Positions 8,294 to 16,129 of a stretch of 64,000 nt of DNA are shown piece after piece; within the stretch, counting starts at the first letter, position 1, and each line of letters opens with the position of its first letter. Source of the stretch: Amycolatopsis sp. 2-15 (GTDB lineage: Bacteria > Actinomycetota > Actinomycetes > Mycobacteriales > Pseudonocardiaceae); assembly GCF_030285625.1 (NCBI RefSeq), contig NZ_CP127294.1, forward strand, positions 1,498,001 through 1,562,000. Reading direction: 5' to 3'. Made by a program: the position numbers and the translations under genes. Under the pieces are notes generated by a model. That model saw only the letters and a list, made by a program, of their open reading frames with translations, was not told the origin of the DNA and did not search any database.

Positions 8294-9850
8294 TTGGCCG
8301 CAGTCACGCCCACCGAACCGGCGAAGAAGACCCGGATCGTCTTCATCGACATCGGCCGCGGGCTCGGTGCGCTGCTGGTCTTCTACAGCCACATCGCACA
8401 TCCTTGGGTGAAGGCCAAGGGCGAGCACGCGCCGTACATCGACTTCATCGAGGCGCTCACCAGCGATCCGATGCACATGTCGACACAGGGCATCGGGGAG
8501 ATCGCGGTTCCGTTCTTCTTCCTGGTCAGCGGTTTCGTGGTCACCCCGATCGCGCTGCGGCAGGGCAGCAGGCGGTTCGCGGTGAACCGGCTGATCCGGG
8601 TGTACGCGCCGATGGTGTTCGTGGTGCTGCTCACCGCGCTGCTGATCTTGGTGCACCTGCATCCGCCCGCGACGCCGGGACAGTCGCAGCAGCTGACGCC
8701 GCTGACCGTGGTCACCAACTCCCTGCTGGTCAACTACCTGATCAACCCGCAGGTCGTCCTGGTGCCGGTGGCGTGGACGATGATCGTCGAGGTCCTGTTC
8801 TACGTCATCCTGATGCTGTTGCTCCCGGTGCTGCGCCGGTGGGTGTGGCTGGCCATCGCTGTCGAGATCACGTTCATCTTCGTGGTGATGCTGAGCGGCA
8901 GGCAGCTCGGCGCCGGATACTTCCTGTTCGCGGTGAACGTGTCGTACCTGCCGATCATGATCATCGGCCAGGTCATCTGGGCCACCACGTCGAAGAAAAT
9001 TCCGCTGTGGGCCGGTGCCGTATTCGGTGGTCTGGCGTGGAGTCTGTACGTGCTCGGCGACATCATCGACGTCGGCCGTGTGGACACGGCCTACAACCTG
9101 TCGATGGCGTTCGCCGTGGTGCTGTTCCTGCTGGGCATGATGGCGGAGCCGAAACTCAAGCAGCGGAAGTTCTGGACCGTCGTGTCCGAGCGCAGCTACT
9201 CGATCTACCTGCTGCACATGCTGGTGTCGTTCGTGCTGCTGCAGCTGCTGCGCCCGGCGGTGCCGCTGCCGATCGCGTTGCTGATCGTGATTCCGGCGGT
9301 GTTCGGCGTGGTCGAGGTGAGCTACCGGTTCGTCGAGCGGCCGAGCCACGCGCTGGCGCGCAAGCTCTCGTACCGGCGTGAGAAGCCGGCGCCGATCCAG
9401 GTCACCAGCGAGATCACGATCGAGATCCCGAAGGTCGACCGGCCTCGACACCTGGCGGGTGACGCGCCGGCGGGTTCCGTCTCCGGCTCGTTGAACGGCA
9501 GTCTGCCGCCCCCGCCGACCAAGGGCGTGCCCAAGCCGCCGCCGACTCCGCCGCAGCGTGCTCCGAAGCCGCCTCCGCCGACCGACGCGGAGCAGACCGT
9601 GATCACGCCGCGAGCGGTCCCACTCCGCCGGCCGCAGCCCCAGTCGCAACCGCAGCCTCGGCCCCCGCTCGCGCAGGAGTCGGGCTCCGACCGCACGGCC
9701 GAGCCCCGCGCCCGCCACAGCACGCCACGGCGGCGCCCGTCAGCCCCGCTTGAGCTGCAGCACCAGTCTGACCAGGAAGATCACGGCCAGCGCGGCGACC
9801 ACGACGATCTCCCACGCCATGGGAGCTCCTTCCGCCGAACACATCGCTGA
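8294..9850 (+). CDS. Acyltransferase 3 family membrane protein
   Basis: A 518-residue protein with about ten hydrophobic segments between residues 15 and 355, typical of integral-membrane acyltransferase 3 enzymes that O-acetylate or O-acylate surface sugars. The family landmarks are the N-terminal FIDIGRGLGALLVFYSHI (R and H conserved), FFFLVSGFV and YSIYLLHM. The cytoplasmic tail (about 370-518) is Pro-rich and disordered, ending in an Arg/His-rich stretch. The TTG start follows a GGGGGG run; I see no in-frame ATG or GTG that is better. The last 110 nt overlap a small antisense ORF, so the extreme C-terminus deserves caution. It follows the trifunctional glycosyltransferase by 83 nt and probably decorates the same glycan. 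Confidence 0.85.
   Translation: MAAVTPTEPAKKTRIVFIDIGRGLGALLVFYSHIAHPWVKAKGEHAPYIDFIEALTSDPMHMSTQGIGEIAVPFFFLVSGFVVTPIALRQGSRRFAVNRLIRVYAPMVFVVLLTALLILVHLHPPATPGQSQQLTPLTVVTNSLLVNYLINPQVVLVPVAWTMIVEVLFYVILMLLLPVLRRWVWLAIAVEITFIFVVMLSGRQLGAGYFLFAVNVSYLPIMIIGQVIWATTSKKIPLWAGAVFGGLAWSLYVLGDIIDVGRVDTAYNLSMAFAVVLFLLGMMAEPKLKQRKFWTVVSERSYSIYLLHMLVSFVLLQLLRPAVPLPIALLIVIPAVFGVVEVSYRFVERPSHALARKLSYRREKPAPIQVTSEITIEIPKVDRPRHLAGDAPAGSVSGSLNGSLPPPPTKGVPKPPPTPPQRAPKPPPPTDAEQTVITPRAVPLRRPQPQSQPQPRPPLAQESGSDRTAEPRARHSTPRRRPSAPLELQHQSDQEDHGQRGDHDDLPRHGSSFRRTHR
9740..9820 (-). CDS. 26-residue membrane microprotein
   Basis: A short ORF reads MAWEIVVVAALAVIFLVRLV followed by LQLKRG: one transmembrane helix with a basic C-terminal end. 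The ATG is preceded by GGAAGGAG at near-ideal spacing, a stronger ribosome site than most in this window. It lies 119 nt downstream of the response regulator on the same strand and overlaps the 3' end of the acyltransferase gene antisense. An inverted repeat GAACGT/ACGTTC (9881-9886, 9893-9898) lies upstream. Its composition (all-hydrophobic core, positive tail) is unlikely by chance in GC-rich DNA, but I cannot show conservation. It could be a small regulatory membrane peptide acting on the neighbouring kinase or on an unrelated complex. Confidence 0.5.
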   Translation of the reverse strand: MAWEIVVVAALAVIFLVRLVLQLKRG

Positions 9851-9939
9851 GTGAGGCGATGCTCTGTCGGTAAGGCGTCCGAACGTGGGACGACGTTCAC
9901 CGACACGGCGTAACTCACACCTTCGGGCTAGCTGCCGAG

Positions 9940-10608
9940 CTAGTGCCGTCGCGCGGTGACGAGGCCCGATTCGTAGGCCAGGACCACCAGCTGCGCGCGG
10001 TCGCGGGCGCCGATCTTCGTCATGATCCGGCTGACGTGGGTGCGGGCCGTGGCGGTGGAAATGACCAGCTGGGCGGCGATTTCGTCGTTGGAAAGGCCGC
10101 CGGCGACGAGGCCGAGGACCTCGCGTTCGCGGTCGGTGATCTCCTTCACCGCGGCCGTGTCGATGCGGCGGTGTTCGGGGCGGCCGACGAACTCCGAGAT
10201 CAGCCGGCGCGTCACCGTCGGAGCCAGCAGCGCCTCGCCCGCGGCGACCACACGCAACGCGCGCAGCAGCTCCACCGGCTCGGTGTCCTTGAGCAGGAAG
10301 CCGCTCGCGCCCGAGCGCAGGGCCTCGTAGACGTACTCGTCGACGTCGAAGGTGGTCAGGACCAGCACCTTCACGTCGGCCAGCGCCGGGTCGGCGGTGA
10401 TGCGGCGAGTGGCTTCGAGGCCGTCGGTGCCGGGCATGCGAACGTCCATCACCACGATGTCCGGTTTGTGTTCGGCCGCCAGCGCGACGGCTTGTGCGCC
10501 GTCGCCTGCCTCGCCGACGACGTCGAAGCCGTCTTCGGTCTCCAGCAGCACGCGGAACCCCGCGCGGACCAGGGCCTGGTCGTCGGCCAGCACCACCGTG
10601 ATCGTCAT
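9940..10608 (-). CDS. NarL/LuxR-type response regulator
   Basis: The 222-residue protein has an N-terminal receiver domain with acidic pocket D9/D10, phospho-acceptor D55 (VVMDVRMPG), switch Thr in VLTTFD and Lys in LLKDTEP. A C-terminal LuxR-type HTH follows (ITDREREVLGLVAGGLSNDE...ARTHVSRIMTKI), about residues 155-215. It binds DNA once phosphorylated by the adjacent kinase, whose stop overlaps this gene's start by 4 nt. The targets are not evident. The nearby 26-codon membrane ORF and the divergent or downstream genes are candidates only by proximity. Confidence 0.95.
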   Translation of the reverse strand: MTITVVLADDQALVRAGFRVLLETEDGFDVVGEAGDGAQAVALAAEHKPDIVVMDVRMPGTDGLEATRRITADPALADVKVLVLTTFDVDEYVYEALRSGASGFLLKDTEPVELLRALRVVAAGEALLAPTVTRRLISEFVGRPEHRRIDTAAVKEITDREREVLGLVAGGLSNDEIAAQLVISTATARTHVSRIMTKIGARDRAQLVVLAYESGLVTARRH

Positions 10609-11735
10609 TCTTCCCCCTTCACGGGCAGCTCGGCCCGGACTTCGAAACCGCCGCCGGTGGCACTGACCAGGCCGGCCTGGACGGTGCCGCCGAGGGCGGC
10701 CGCGCGTTCGTTCATGCCACGCAGGCCGTGGCCGGGTGTGGGTGCGGTGGTGGCGCGGCCGTCGTCGCGGACGGTGAGTGTGAGGGCGCCTGGGCGCCGG
10801 TCGAAGTGGACGTCGACGTGTTGCGCGCCTTCGGCGTGGCGGACGACGTTGGTGAGCGACTCCTGCAGGATCCGGTAAGTCGCGCCGGCCACCGGCGCGG
10901 GCACGTCACCCGCGTCTCCGCGCAGCCGCACTTCGAGGCCCGCGGACCGCGCGTGGTCGAGCAGCTCACCCAGCTGCGCAAGGCTCGGCGCAGGCGCCTT
11001 GTCCTCACCCGAACGCAGGACCGCGAGCGTCGCGCGCAGGTCGTTGAGCGCCGACGCGCTGGCCGCCTTGATGTTCAGCAGCGCCTCTTTCGCCTGCTCG
11101 GGCCGCCGGTCGGCGACGTGGGCGGCGACGCCGGCCTGCACGTTGATCATCGCGAGGCTGTGGGCCACGACGTCGTGCACCTCGCGCGCGATCTGCAGCC
11201 GCTCCTGCTCGGCGAGGCGGTGGCGGTGCTCCACGGCCTGCTCGCGCCGCGCCGCCAGGGCCGCGAACTGGTAGCGCACGGCGGTGCCGATGCCGATGAC
11301 CGCCGCCAGCCACACCACGAACACCCCGGCCGAGGGGGCGATCGCGAACGACCGCGTGGCGATCACGTGGGCCGCGTACCCGGCGACGAGCACGCCGGCG
11401 CCGGTCCAGCCCGCGACCACCGGACCACTACGCCGGGTGAGCATGAACAACGCGATCGTCGGCACCAGGATGATCGGCCCACCGGGCTCGGCCGAGGCGT
11501 AGAACGCGTACGCCGACGCGGCCGTGACCACGAAAACCGGCAGCGGGAAGCGGTGGACGACCAGCAGCGTCAGCACGGTCGCGACCAGCCACGCGGCGCC
11601 GGCGGCGCTCAGCGGGTGGGCGCCCGGCTGCCAGCGGCCGGCCGCGCTCGTGGCGCCGAGCGTGAACACGAGCACCACGAAGGTCCGGAACACGCGTCCG
11701 AACCACGGGTTCCGCGCCCGCCACCAGTCCTGCAT
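10605..11735 (-). CDS. Two-component sensor histidine kinase (HisKA_3 type)
   Basis: A 376-residue membrane kinase. Five or so hydrophobic helices occupy residues about 17-155, with very short external loops, so it probably senses through the membrane or an accessory protein. The dimerisation/phospho-acceptor segment is ARREQAVEHRHRLAEQERLQ, then REVHDVVAHSLAM with H187. The ATPase part has the N-box ESLTNVVRHA and glycine loop GHGLRGMNERAA. It overlaps the response regulator start by 4 nt and forms a two-gene operon with it. This domain arrangement is common in actinomycete NarL-type systems; the signal is unknown. Confidence 0.93.
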   Translation of the reverse strand: MQDWWRARNPWFGRVFRTFVVLVFTLGATSAAGRWQPGAHPLSAAGAAWLVATVLTLLVVHRFPLPVFVVTAASAYAFYASAEPGGPIILVPTIALFMLTRRSGPVVAGWTGAGVLVAGYAAHVIATRSFAIAPSAGVFVVWLAAVIGIGTAVRYQFAALAARREQAVEHRHRLAEQERLQIAREVHDVVAHSLAMINVQAGVAAHVADRRPEQAKEALLNIKAASASALNDLRATLAVLRSGEDKAPAPSLAQLGELLDHARSAGLEVRLRGDAGDVPAPVAGATYRILQESLTNVVRHAEGAQHVDVHFDRRPGALTLTVRDDGRATTAPTPGHGLRGMNERAAALGGTVQAGLVSATGGGFEVRAELPVKGEE

Positions 11736-11811
11736 GGTGCAGAAAACTACCGCTCACGACGGCTTCGCGCGTCCGTCCGGAAGCGGCACGACGACTACGT
11801 CGGGCGTCGTA

Positions 11812-12645
11812 TCAGTCGAACGAAGCCGGCAGCTTCGCGGCGGTCTGCTCGTCGGCCGGCGTGTAGGTGGACACGGTGATCTCGGAGCGGCGACCCGAGT
11901 ACAGGTAGGTGAAGTTGAACTTCAGCAGCCCGACCTCGGGGTGGTCGTAGCACTTGGTGCGGATCGGCTCGGAGTTCACGTCGTGGCGGTTCCACAGCTG
12001 CTCGAACAGCGGAGACTCCGCTTTCAGCCGCTTGACCAGCGCTTTCCACGACGGTTCGGCCACGTGCTCGGCCATCGCCGCGCGGAAGGAAGCGACGACA
12101 CGGGGGACGTTCTGCTCCCAGTCGAGCATCCGGCTGCGCCAGTCCGCGTTGAGCAGGCACTGGACCAGCGTGTTGCGGTCTTCGAACGGGATGGAGTCGA
12201 CGCCGCCCATCAACCATGCGTACGCGCGGTTGTAGCCGAGCAGGTCGCAGCGCGCGTTGCGGACCGCGACGGGGAAGGGCTCGAGCTGGGTCATCATCTT
12301 GCGCATCGAGGGCGTGATGGCGTTGCACTCGCCGGCGGCCGGCGGTTCGGGCGCGCCGGCGAGGGTGAACAGGTGCGAGTGCTCGTGCGGGTCGAGCCGC
12401 AGCGTCCGCGAAATCGCGCCGAGCACCTGCTCGGACGCGTTGATGTCGCGGCCCTGCTCCAGCCACGTGTACCAGGTGACCCCGACGCCGGCGAGCTGCG
12501 CGACCTCTTCGCGCCGCAGGCCAGGCGTGCGGCGGCGACCGCCGAGGGGCAGGCCGACCTGCTCCGGCGTGATGCGCGCACGGCGGCTGCGCAGGAACGC
12601 GCCGAGCTCGCCGCGGCGGAGGCGTTCTTCGACAGCGGTGGTCAT
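11812..12645 (-). CDS. XRE regulator with MmyB-like ligand-binding domain
   Basis: The N-terminal HTH (about 12-85) carries the hallmark RRTPGLRREEVAQLAGVGVTWYTWLEQGR. The C-terminal domain (about 105-270) has NARCDLLGYNRAYAWLM and is the MmyB PAS-like fold, which in studied members binds a fatty acid. The gene is divergent from an MFS exporter. The 102-nt space between them holds two copies of the palindrome CCTGGTACCAGG plus a related half-site, so this protein very likely represses or activates the exporter and itself. This gene-pair arrangement is common in actinomycetes. The inducing ligand is unknown. Confidence 0.9.
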   Translation of the reverse strand: MTTAVEERLRRGELGAFLRSRRARITPEQVGLPLGGRRRTPGLRREEVAQLAGVGVTWYTWLEQGRDINASEQVLGAISRTLRLDPHEHSHLFTLAGAPEPPAAGECNAITPSMRKMMTQLEPFPVAVRNARCDLLGYNRAYAWLMGGVDSIPFEDRNTLVQCLLNADWRSRMLDWEQNVPRVVASFRAAMAEHVAEPSWKALVKRLKAESPLFEQLWNRHDVNSEPIRTKCYDHPEVGLLKFNFTYLYSGRRSEITVSTYTPADEQTAAKLPASFD

Positions 12646-12670
12646 GTTCCCAGTTCAGCACAGCGCGTTG

Positions 12671-12722
12671 CCTGGTACCAGGTAGTCCCACTACCAGGAT
12701 AGGAGCACACCTGGTACCAGGT
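12671..12722. promoter_or_regulatory. Duplicated palindromic operators between MmyB regulator and MFS gene
   Basis: CCTGGTACCAGG occurs at 12671-12682, and the 14-bp perfect palindrome ACCTGGTACCAGGT at 12709-12722, centred about 39 bp apart. Between them the related arms GGTAG/CTACC form a third, weaker dyad. Both start codons are within 30 nt. This is the expected layout for cooperative binding by the divergent regulator. Confidence 0.75.
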
Positions 12723-12747
12723 TCGAAAGCGCCGGAGCGTGGTAGTC

Positions 12748-14178
12748 ATGACGACGACAACCACCACGCCGGTGCACCCCACCGGCGTGACCGCCAGGCC
12801 GGCGCTCACCTCAGCCGGCCTGGCCACCGTGTTGCTGGGGGCGGCACTGCCGGTCATCGACTTCTTCATCGTCAACGTCGCCCTCCCCACCATCGATACC
12901 GATCTGCACGCGTCCACCGCGACGTTGGAGCTGGTGGTGGCCGCGTACGGCATCGCGTACGCCGTGCTGCTGGTCCTCGGCGGCCGGCTCGGCGACGCGT
13001 TCGGCCGCCGCCGGCTGTTCCTGCTGGGGCTCGCCCTGTTCACGCTGACCTCGTTGGTCTGCGGCCTCGCGCCCGATGCGTTGACGCTGGTGCTCGCCCG
13101 CGCCGCGCAAGGGGCAGCGGCGGCGATGCTGCTGCCGCAGGTGCTCTCGATCATCCAGGCCGGCACCACCGGCGAACACCGCTCGCGCGCGCTCGGCTCC
13201 TACGGCGCGATGGGCGGCATCGCGACCGTCGTCGGCCAGCTGCTGGGCGGCGCTTTGGTCGCCGCCGACCTGTGGGGCACGAGCTGGCGGCCGATCTTCC
13301 TGGTCAACGTGCCGATCGGCATCATCGGGCTGCTGGTGGCGCGCCGCACGGTGCCCGACAGCCGCGCGGAGAACCCGCTCGGCGTCGACCGCTGGGGCAC
13401 CGCGCTGCTGGCCGCGTCGCTCCTGACGCTGCTCGTGCCACTGATGGAAGGCTCTGCTCTGGGCTGGCCGTGGTGGACCATCGTGCTCCTGGTGCTGTTC
13501 CCGTTCGCCGCGCTGGGCTTCGCCCGCGTCGAGAAACGGCTGGAGTCGCGCGGCGGGATGCCGCTGCTGCCGCCGGCGCTGCTGCGCACGGCCAACGTGC
13601 GCCACGGCCTCGTTGCCGCGGTGCCGTTCTTCTGCGGCTTCGGGTCCTTCATGTTCGTCTACGCCGTGACCCTGCAGGACGGTCTGCACCTCGGCCCGCT
13701 CGGCTCGGGGCTCGTACTCACGCCGATGGCCGTGGCCTACTTCGTGACGTCGCTGGTCAGCAGCCACCTTGTCGCGCGCCTCGGCCAGAAGGTGGTGCTC
13801 GCCGGCGGCCTGATCGCGGCGCTCGGCCTGCTCGTGCTGGCCGGCTCGGCACTGTGGGCGTGGCCCGGCCTCACGCTGTGGGAGCTGGCGCCCGCCATGG
13901 TCCTCATCGGGATCGGCAACGGCCTGGCCATGACCACACTGTTCCGCATCGTCCTGTCCCGCGTGCCCCACGACCTCGCCGGCATCGGCGGCGGCGTGAT
14001 GACCACGACGCAGCAGACGTCGCTGGCCCTCGGGGTGGCCGTATTCGGCAGCCTGTTCGCGGGCTTGAGCACGAGCTCGATGGGGTACGAGGGGGCGTTC
14101 GTGCTGGTCATGGGGCTACTGGCCGCGGTGGCGCTGCTCGTGGTGGTGCTGGCGCGGAAGCTGCCGGACCCTCGGTGA
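12748..14178 (+). CDS. MFS drug exporter, DHA2 (EmrB/QacA-like) family
   Basis: A 476-residue transporter with about 14 predicted membrane helices. The family motifs are visible: motif A-like GGRLGDAFGRRRLFLLGLA after TM2, RAAQGAAAAMLLPQVLS in TM4, and the antiporter-type motif C region around GSYGAMGGIATVVGQLLGG. It would export a hydrophobic drug or metabolite using the proton gradient. I chose the ATG at 12748 over the GTG at 12739, because CGGAG lies 10 nt before the ATG but almost abuts the GTG. It is divergent from the MmyB-type regulator, which probably controls it. The substrate cannot be read from sequence. Confidence 0.92.
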   Translation: MTTTTTTPVHPTGVTARPALTSAGLATVLLGAALPVIDFFIVNVALPTIDTDLHASTATLELVVAAYGIAYAVLLVLGGRLGDAFGRRRLFLLGLALFTLTSLVCGLAPDALTLVLARAAQGAAAAMLLPQVLSIIQAGTTGEHRSRALGSYGAMGGIATVVGQLLGGALVAADLWGTSWRPIFLVNVPIGIIGLLVARRTVPDSRAENPLGVDRWGTALLAASLLTLLVPLMEGSALGWPWWTIVLLVLFPFAALGFARVEKRLESRGGMPLLPPALLRTANVRHGLVAAVPFFCGFGSFMFVYAVTLQDGLHLGPLGSGLVLTPMAVAYFVTSLVSSHLVARLGQKVVLAGGLIAALGLLVLAGSALWAWPGLTLWELAPAMVLIGIGNGLAMTTLFRIVLSRVPHDLAGIGGGVMTTTQQTSLALGVAVFGSLFAGLSTSSMGYEGAFVLVMGLLAAVALLVVVLARKLPDPR

Positions 14179-14182
14179 CGGC

Positions 14183-14578
14183 TCAGCCCGGGAGCGACGA
14201 CCAGCCACCGCCCCGGGCGAGCAGCGTTCGGACGGCCTCGGCGTGTTCGGCGAAGCCCGCGAGGTCGCCGTGCAGCAACGCGGCGCGCTCGGCATCCAGC
14301 GGTGCCGTGTCGTCGCGCCAGAGATCGAGGGTCCAGTTGGCGGCGAGGAACATCGAGCGCACCAGGCCGATGATCCCGGCGCTGTCGGGGCCGCCGCTGC
14401 GGCGGTAGGACTCGAGGATCTCGTTGCACGTCGAGAACAACCGCGTCAGCCCGGTCACGGCCTCGGCGGGCGTGCCGTCCCACTCCGGCCCCGGCCACGT
14501 GCAGGAGCCCAGCTCCAGCCACAGCCGCCAGCCCGCGGTCAGCTCAGCTTCGTTGCACGGAGTCCAGTGCCCGGCCAT
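14183..14578 (-). CDS. Hypothetical protein, 131 aa
   Basis: The frame begins MAGHWTPCNEAELTAGWRLW and gives 131 residues, Trp- and Leu-rich with helical character and no membrane segment. It includes CTWPGPEWDGTPAEAVTGLTRL and LDLWRDDTAPLDAERAALLHGD. The ATG at 14578 is chosen because the upstream extension reads as low-complexity. It converges with the MFS gene, with only 4 nt between the two stop codons. I do not recognise the family. The helical, acidic sequence suggests a small soluble protein. Confidence 0.65.
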   Translation of the reverse strand: MAGHWTPCNEAELTAGWRLWLELGSCTWPGPEWDGTPAEAVTGLTRLFSTCNEILESYRRSGGPDSAGIIGLVRSMFLAANWTLDLWRDDTAPLDAERAALLHGDLAGFAEHAEAVRTLLARGGGWSSLPG

Positions 14579-14630
14579 GGTTCGAGTGTGCGCCCCGGCG
14601 GCGCGGCAGCCGCCGGGGTCATGGGGTTTC

Positions 14631-15518
14631 TCACTCGTGTGGCTGTTCCCAGAGCCAGAACTCGATGCCCTGGTCGTCGACGCAGTCGGCAGTCGTCCCG
14701 TACGGGTGGTGCTCCACCTCACCGGCCGTGCCGCCGTGGTCGCGGACGCGGGCGAGAGCCGCTTCCAGGTCGTCCACCGCGTACATCAGCTTCCAGCCGA
14801 CCTGCCGGCCCGGGCCGCCCCACAGCCCGCCCTGCAGGCCTGGGCCTTCGAAGCCCCACGCGTCCGGCACGGAACCGGGCGAGAACTGCCAGCCGACGAC
14901 GCCGCCGTAGAACGCCTTCGCGACTTCGCCGTCAGGCACCTGGAACGTGAAGTACATGGCCTCGCCGTGGCGAGTGGGCTTCGCCGCGTGCTTGGTCGTC
15001 TGGCCGGCCTGCGCGACGAGCCAGCGCTGGCCGTACGGGTCCTTGATCGTGCCACCGAGCCCGTAACCGCTGTCCCTGACCGGTTGCAGCAGCTCGCCGC
15101 CCAGCTCGACAGCGCGGCGGGCCGACTCGCGGACGTCGGGCACCTCCACGCGGATCAGCGGCCCGCCCTCGGGCGCGACGACGTTGCCCAGCTCGGGGAA
15201 CTCCTCGGCGAGCATCAGCACGCTGTCGCCGATGGCCAGCTCGGCGTGCCCGACGCGGCCGTCGTCCATCACGATCGGGTCGGACCGGCGGCGCGCGCCG
15301 AAGACCTCCACGTAGAAGTCCAGCGCGGCTCGGGCATCGGTGACGACGAGGTAGGGCGCGAGGGCGCGCACGGCGGCGTCGGCAGGGGTTTCGGTGGTGG
15401 TCATTTCGGCTCCGTTCAGGATGAGGCGCCGCAGGTTGTCCCGCAGCTCCCTGGCGAACGCCGGGTCCGGGTCGACCGGCGTCGGGGGCAGTGCGAGCGC
15501 GTCGAACGGCTCAGTCAT
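14631..15518 (-). CDS. Two-domain VOC (glyoxalase-fold) protein paired with ECF sigma factor
   Basis: The N-terminal 45 residues (MTEPFDALALPPTPVDPDPA...) form a separate helical segment. Two VOC repeats follow: about 50-165 (LAPYLVVTDARAALDFYVEVFGA, ending DPYGQRWLVAQ) and about 180-290 (MYFTFQVPDGEVAKAFYGGVVGW, ending GIEFWLWEQP). The first resembles PhnB/YdfO-type proteins. The gene overlaps the upstream sigma-factor gene by 8 nt, so the two are co-expressed. The N-terminal segment may contact the sigma factor, but that is inference. Function could be enzymatic, resistance by ligand binding, or sensing. Confidence 0.85.
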   Translation of the reverse strand: MTEPFDALALPPTPVDPDPAFARELRDNLRRLILNGAEMTTTETPADAAVRALAPYLVVTDARAALDFYVEVFGARRRSDPIVMDDGRVGHAELAIGDSVLMLAEEFPELGNVVAPEGGPLIRVEVPDVRESARRAVELGGELLQPVRDSGYGLGGTIKDPYGQRWLVAQAGQTTKHAAKPTRHGEAMYFTFQVPDGEVAKAFYGGVVGWQFSPGSVPDAWGFEGPGLQGGLWGGPGRQVGWKLMYAVDDLEAALARVRDHGGTAGEVEHHPYGTTADCVDDQGIEFWLWEQPHE

Positions 15519-16035
15519 CGCAGCCCCCTTTCTCCTCGTAGCTGTGGCGGAACGCGGCCTTCGCGCGGGTCAGCAACGCCTCCGTGGCGTTCACCGTGCG
15601 GCCCAGGCAGGCGGCGACTTCACCGACCGGCAGGCCGTCGACGTACCGCAGCGTGAGCACGGCCTGGTGGTGCGCGCCGAGCGATTCGAGCACCTGGCGC
15701 GCGCGCAACGCGTCGAGCTCGGTGTCCCACGGGTCGTGGGCGTCGGGCTCGTGCACCAGCCGCAGCCCGCGTTCCTCCCGGGCCTTGCGGCGCCAGTGGT
15801 CGGCCAGCTTGTGCCGCGCCACCCCGATCAGCCACCCGGTGCTCACCGGCGGCGCACCGCCCTTGCGGCACGCGGCCACGGCGCCCAGGAACGTCTCCGA
15901 CGTCAGCTCCTCGGCCAGCACGCGGTCGCCGCAGCGCGCGAGCAGGTACCCGTAGACCTCCGGCAGCGCGGACTCGTACAGCCCGAGCAGCGCGAAAGCC
16001 GGGTCCGGTCTCACCCGCGGTTCCGTCACACCCAC
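15511..16035 (-). CDS. ECF-type RNA polymerase sigma factor
   Basis: About 174 residues with sigma region 2 (FALLGLYESALPEVYGYLLA, then LAEELTSETFLGAV), a linker, and region 4 with its HTH (LGAHHQAVLTLRYVDGLPVG, then EVAACLGRTVNATEALLTRA). It directs RNA polymerase to a specific promoter set. Two in-frame GTG codons (16035 and 16029) are plausible starts; a longer frame upstream would overlap the divergent transporter's leader and lacks sigma similarity. There is no adjacent anti-sigma factor. The overlapping downstream partner is a VOC protein, an arrangement seen for some actinomycete sigma factors. Confidence 0.88.
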   Translation of the reverse strand: MGVTEPRVRPDPAFALLGLYESALPEVYGYLLARCGDRVLAEELTSETFLGAVAACRKGGAPPVSTGWLIGVARHKLADHWRRKAREERGLRLVHEPDAHDPWDTELDALRARQVLESLGAHHQAVLTLRYVDGLPVGEVAACLGRTVNATEALLTRAKAAFRHSYEEKGGCDD

Positions 16036-16129
16036 ATCGTCGTCCGGGGACCGCGTTTTCCGTCGGGTGAATTTCGCGCCGCTGGAAAATCGTTCGTCGG
16101 CGCCCGGGGCGGGCGGCGACACTGCGGTC

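Noticed and set aside
9928..9943. CTAGCT-GCCG-AGCTAG dyad at the response regulator stop
   Set aside because: Short 6-bp arms include the stop codon and there is no U-tract. It may be chance, so I do not call it a terminator.
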